NCBI GenBank assembly: GCA_021767985.1
Contig: JAASSH010000055.1
Coordinates: 1-8,792 of the forward strand
Reading direction: 5' to 3'
Source: Gammaproteobacteria bacterium
GTDB lineage: Bacteria > Pseudomonadota > Gammaproteobacteria > GCA-001735895
DNA: 8,792 nt
The notes under the pieces are model-generated. The model did not search any database. It saw only the letters and a program-made list of their open reading frames with translations, and was not told where the DNA came from. Positions within the stretch are counted from its first letter, which is position 1. Each line of letters starts with the position of its first letter. A program made the translations under genes and the position numbers. Shown piece by piece: positions 5,766 through 8,792 of this stretch.

Positions 5766-6450
5766 CGTCAGTCTCCGCCGCGTCGTCCACCAGGTCATTC
5801 AGGATCAGTTGCCCCCGGTTGAGCGTGAGACGAGGCTTATCCAGTTCGTCGATCAGCCCGAGGTCGTGGCTGGCCACCAGCACAGTCACGCCCACCTGGT
5901 TGAATTCGACAAAGATTTGCATGATTTCGCGCGACAGTACCGGGTCGAGATTACCGGTGGGCTCGTCCGCAAGCAGCAACATGGGTTTGTGCACCACCGC
6001 GCGCGCGATGCCGACACGCTGCTGTTCTCCGCCCGATAGCGTGATCGGCATCGATTTTTCCTTGTGCAACAGGCCTACCTTGTCGAGGGCTGCACGGGTA
6101 CGCTTGGCGACTTCCTGCGGCCGATAACCCTGGATTTGCAGCGGCAGCGCCACGTTATCGAACACCGGGCGGTCGAAAAGCAGCTGGTGGTCCTGGAAAA
6201 TAACGCCTATGTTGCGGCGAATATAGGGAATGCGGTGGCGTGATACCGTGTTCAGGTTGATCCGGTTCAGCAAGGCCTGGCCGCGAGTGGGTTTTTCGAT
6301 CAGGGCGACGATTTTCAGCAGGGTGCTCTTGCCGGCACCGGAATGCCCCGTGATGAAGGCCATATCGCCGTCGGCAAGCTGCAGCGAAACGTTGGTCAGG
6401 GCCTCGTAGCCGCCTTCGTAACGCTTGGTTACGTTGTGAAACTCGATCAT
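5755..6450 (-). CDS. ftsE: Cell division ATP-binding protein FtsE
   Basis: This 231-residue ABC ATPase, slightly longer than the 222 residues of E. coli FtsE, has every motif in order: Walker A GHSGAGKS (35-42), Q-loop Q86 in VIFQDH, signature LSGGEQQR (138-145), Walker B LLLADEP (158-164) and switch histidine H195 in ASHD. It forms the cytoplasmic ATPase dimer bound to FtsX in the divisome. FQDHQLLFDRPVFDNVALPL is characteristic of FtsE as opposed to LolD or MacB. The C-terminal extension of about ten residues is acidic (DDAAETDDGW). The ATG at 6450 lies 15 bp after the ftsY stop without an obvious Shine-Dalgarno, so initiation may depend on coupling to ftsY translation. Confidence 0.97.
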   Translation of the reverse strand: MIEFHNVTKRYEGGYEALTNVSLQLADGDMAFITGHSGAGKSTLLKIVALIEKPTRGQALLNRINLNTVSRHRIPYIRRNIGVIFQDHQLLFDRPVFDNVALPLQIQGYRPQEVAKRTRAALDKVGLLHKEKSMPITLSGGEQQRVGIARAVVHKPMLLLADEPTGNLDPVLSREIMQIFVEFNQVGVTVLVASHDLGLIDELDKPRLTLNRGQLILNDLVDDAAETDDGW

Positions 6451-6465
6451 TGGCGTGAATCAGGC

Positions 6466-7431
6466 TCAGGCATCGGCCAGCAGGGCATTGACAAATTCCT
6501 CGTTATCGAAGGGGCGCAGGTCTTCCACCGATTCGCCGACGCCGATAAACCGGATCGGGGTATGCAATTGCTCCGCAACGTTGAAAATCATACCGCCCTT
6601 GGCGGTACCGTCGAGCTTGGTCAGCACGATGCCCGTGATCCCGACCGCGTCCCTGAAATTGCTGGCCTGCGCCAGCGCGTTCTGGCCGGTAACCGCATCC
6701 AGTACCAGCAGGGTCTCATGCGGCGCGTCAGGGTCCAGCTTGGCCATCACGCGTTTGATTTTCTCCAGTTCATCCATCAGGTTGACCTGCGTGTGCAGTC
6801 GACCCGCGGTGTCGGCGATCAGCACATCGATGTCGCGCGCCTGGGCCGACTGCAGTGCGTCGAAGATAACCGATGCCGAATCGGCTCCCTGGCCCTGCTT
6901 GACGACGGGTATCTCCAGGCGGTCGCCCCAGCTCTGCAACTGCTCCACGGCGGCGGCGCGGAAAGTGTCGCCGGCTGCCAGCATGACTTTGAGTCCCTGA
7001 CTCTTGAACTGCTGCGCGAGTTTGCCGACGGTGGTGGTTTTGCCGGCACCGTTGACACCAACCATGAGGATAACGAAAGGCTTGTTACCAGGATCGATGG
7101 ACAGCGGGATGGCGCAGGGCGCGAGAATCTCTGCCATGGTGTTTTTCAGTACACCGACCAACGTTTCGCTATCGCCGAGTTCGCTGCGTTGCAGCGAATT
7201 GGTCAGGTTCGAGGTAATTTTCTGGGTCGCCTGCATGCCGACGTCGGCCATCAGCAACTGGTCCTCGAGCTGCTCCAGCAAGTCATCGTCGATCTGCTTC
7301 TTACCCAGCAGTAAATCTGCCAGGCCGCCAGACAGGTTTTCCCTGGTTTTCGCAAGCCGCTGGCGCAGTGACGCGAACAGGCCAGATGGCTTGTCGGTGT
7401 CGTCTTTAGCAGCAGATTTAAATCCGAACAT
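6466..7431 (-). CDS. ftsY: Signal recognition particle receptor FtsY (SRP GTPase)
   Basis: FtsY receives SRP-ribosome-nascent-chain complexes at the inner membrane and hands them to SecYEG; GTP hydrolysis with Ffh releases the cargo. The 321 residues comprise a helical N domain (about 20-105) and a G domain: G1 GVNGAGKTTT (125-134), GDTFRAAAVEQL insertion-box segment (154-165), G3 DTAGR (207-211), G4 TKLD (271-274) and the closing GVGE (297-300). The long acidic A domain of E. coli FtsY (497 residues) is absent. The start MFGF... suggests membrane contact through the short N-terminus, as in many non-enteric bacteria. It is the first gene of the ftsY-ftsE-ftsX-REC-REC operon. The ATG at 7431 has only a modest GGAA upstream. 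It lies divergent from rsmD. Confidence 0.97.
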   Translation of the reverse strand: MFGFKSAAKDDTDKPSGLFASLRQRLAKTRENLSGGLADLLLGKKQIDDDLLEQLEDQLLMADVGMQATQKITSNLTNSLQRSELGDSETLVGVLKNTMAEILAPCAIPLSIDPGNKPFVILMVGVNGAGKTTTVGKLAQQFKSQGLKVMLAAGDTFRAAAVEQLQSWGDRLEIPVVKQGQGADSASVIFDALQSAQARDIDVLIADTAGRLHTQVNLMDELEKIKRVMAKLDPDAPHETLLVLDAVTGQNALAQASNFRDAVGITGIVLTKLDGTAKGGMIFNVAEQLHTPIRFIGVGESVEDLRPFDNEEFVNALLADA

Positions 7432-7458
7432 CGTTTTTCCGGGTAACAGATTTCAGGC

Positions 7459-7485
7459 ACAATATGCTAACAGAAAGCGGTTCAA
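7459..7485 (-). promoter_or_regulatory. Weak candidate promoter for the ftsYEX operon in the ftsY-rsmD divergent gap
   Basis: On the minus strand TTGAAC (7485-7480), the same hexamer as the proposed rpoH -35, is followed after a short 15-bp spacer by TATTGT (7464-7459). The predicted leader would be about 20 nt. The spacer is shorter than optimal, so the assignment is tentative. The gap (7432-7518) must hold promoters for both directions, but I could not identify a good one for rsmD. Confidence 0.25.
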
Positions 7486-7518
7486 TCTGTGCACTTCTAA
7501 CCCACATAAAGCGTGAAT

Positions 7519-8094
7519 ATGGCAGACTCGCGGAAATCCCGCATCAGAATCATCGGTGGCAAATGGCGGGGCCGTAAACTGGACGTAATCGACACCGAGG
7601 GACTGCGGCCGACGCCGGATCGAATTCGCGAAACCCTGTTCAACTGGCTGGCTGCACGCTGCCCGGGCGCGCTCGTGCTCGACTGCTTTGCCGGCAGCGG
7701 GGTGCTGGGCCTGGAGGCGTTGTCGCGCGGTGCAAGCCGACTGGTTGCGCTGGAGCAGCAGCCACGGGCGGTCGAATATCTGCGCGCCCAGGCGCAAAAA
7801 CTGGATCCCGATGCGATTGAAGTCATCGCCGGTGATGCACTAAGGTCGATTGCGAGGCTGCAGCAGCAGTTTGACCTGGTTTTTATCGATCCACCCTATG
7901 CCTCGCCTGAACTGCGACAGCAGGTGTTTCAACAACTCGAGGCTCATGGCTGCCTGCGGCCTGACGCACGCGTTTACTTCGAGTGGCCTGTGGCCGAAGA
8001 GTTCGTATTACCGTCAAACAGCCTGCAATGGCTTAAACAGAAAACCGCCGGCCAGGTTAACTACGCTATAGCCGAATGGCGTTTAAGCCGTTAG
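7519..8094 (+). CDS. rsmD: 16S rRNA (guanine966-N2)-methyltransferase RsmD
   Basis: RsmD methylates N2 of G966 in 16S rRNA using S-adenosylmethionine. The 191-residue protein (E. coli 198) shows RIIGGKWRGRKL (10-21), the conserved N-terminal RNA-binding segment, then GLRPTPDRIRETLFNWL (28-44), the SAM-binding loop LDCFAGSGVLGLEALSRGA (54-72) and the catalytic N6/N2-methylase motif DPPY (124-127). The C-terminus AGQVNYAIAEWR is typical of the family. I take the ATG at 7519; a GTG two codons upstream (7513) is equally possible because neither has a strong ribosome binding site. rsmD-coaD-yfhL form a likely operon, divergent from ftsY as in many gammaproteobacteria. Confidence 0.95.
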   Translation: MADSRKSRIRIIGGKWRGRKLDVIDTEGLRPTPDRIRETLFNWLAARCPGALVLDCFAGSGVLGLEALSRGASRLVALEQQPRAVEYLRAQAQKLDPDAIEVIAGDALRSIARLQQQFDLVFIDPPYASPELRQQVFQQLEAHGCLRPDARVYFEWPVAEEFVLPSNSLQWLKQKTAGQVNYAIAEWRLSR

Positions 8095-8146
8095 AATCTT
8101 GCGTTTATTTTGCCTGGCAGCAGATGCTGGAATACAGAGGTAATCC

Positions 8147-8792
<646 letters not shown>

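Noticed and set aside
5766..5798. Upstream in-frame ATG at 5798 as the ftsX start.
   Set aside because: It would extend the overlap with ftsE to 44 bp and lacks a matching ribosome site; the ATG at 5765 has GGAG seven bases upstream.
6343..7314. A 323-codon open frame on + antisense to ftsE/ftsY.
   Set aside because: It mirrors conserved GTPase and ABC genes on the other strand, a usual side effect of GC-biased third positions, and has no domain character of its own.

Overview
The window reads as ordinary chromosome of a non-enteric gammaproteobacterium, aerobic by its cytochrome oxidase fragment. The block ftsY-ftsE-ftsX-(rpoH) divergent from rsmD-coaD-yfhL is a typical gammaproteobacterial arrangement, and the RpoH, RsmD, CoaD and YfhL sequences closely resemble enterobacterial and pseudomonad family members. 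I cannot name a genus. There are no IS elements, phage genes, CRISPR arrays, tRNAs or rRNAs.

Layout: (1) 1-96 is the C-terminus of cytochrome c oxidase subunit III on +, followed by a strong intrinsic terminator. (2) 252-2075 on - is a soluble PAS-GGDEF-EAL protein with an altered SGDEF site and a complete EAL catalytic set. (3) 2188-3054 on - is rpoH, the heat-shock sigma factor, with its own terminator. (4) 3055-3457 is a 403-bp divergent regulatory region. On the rpoH side it holds a sigma70-type extended -10 promoter with an almost perfect CIRCE operator (3080-3106) over the predicted start site. On the other side it holds a candidate promoter and long leader for slyD. (5) 3458-3943 on + is slyD, an FKBP-type prolyl isomerase/chaperone. 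(6) 7431 down to 3970 on - is a compact operon, ftsY-ftsE-ftsX followed 11 bp later by a stand-alone tandem-receiver protein (REC-REC). (7) 7519-8792 on + is rsmD, coaD and the first half of a yfhL-type 2[4Fe-4S] ferredoxin gene, cut by the window end.

How they work together: FtsY brings ribosome/SRP complexes to the membrane, and FtsEX is the divisome ABC complex that controls peptidoglycan hydrolysis. In enterics rpoH directly follows ftsX. Here a two-receiver protein and an oppositely oriented slyD lie between them, so rpoH has its own promoter.

The most interesting signal is the CIRCE element on that promoter. It implies that the HrcA repressor controls production of sigma-32, so that the negative (HrcA/CIRCE) and positive (sigma-32) heat-shock circuits form one cascade. 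The second is the REC-REC protein, whose first receiver has lost its phospho-acceptor aspartate and which appears co-transcribed with ftsYEX. I found no wholly new multi-gene system here; these two are the observations most worth following.
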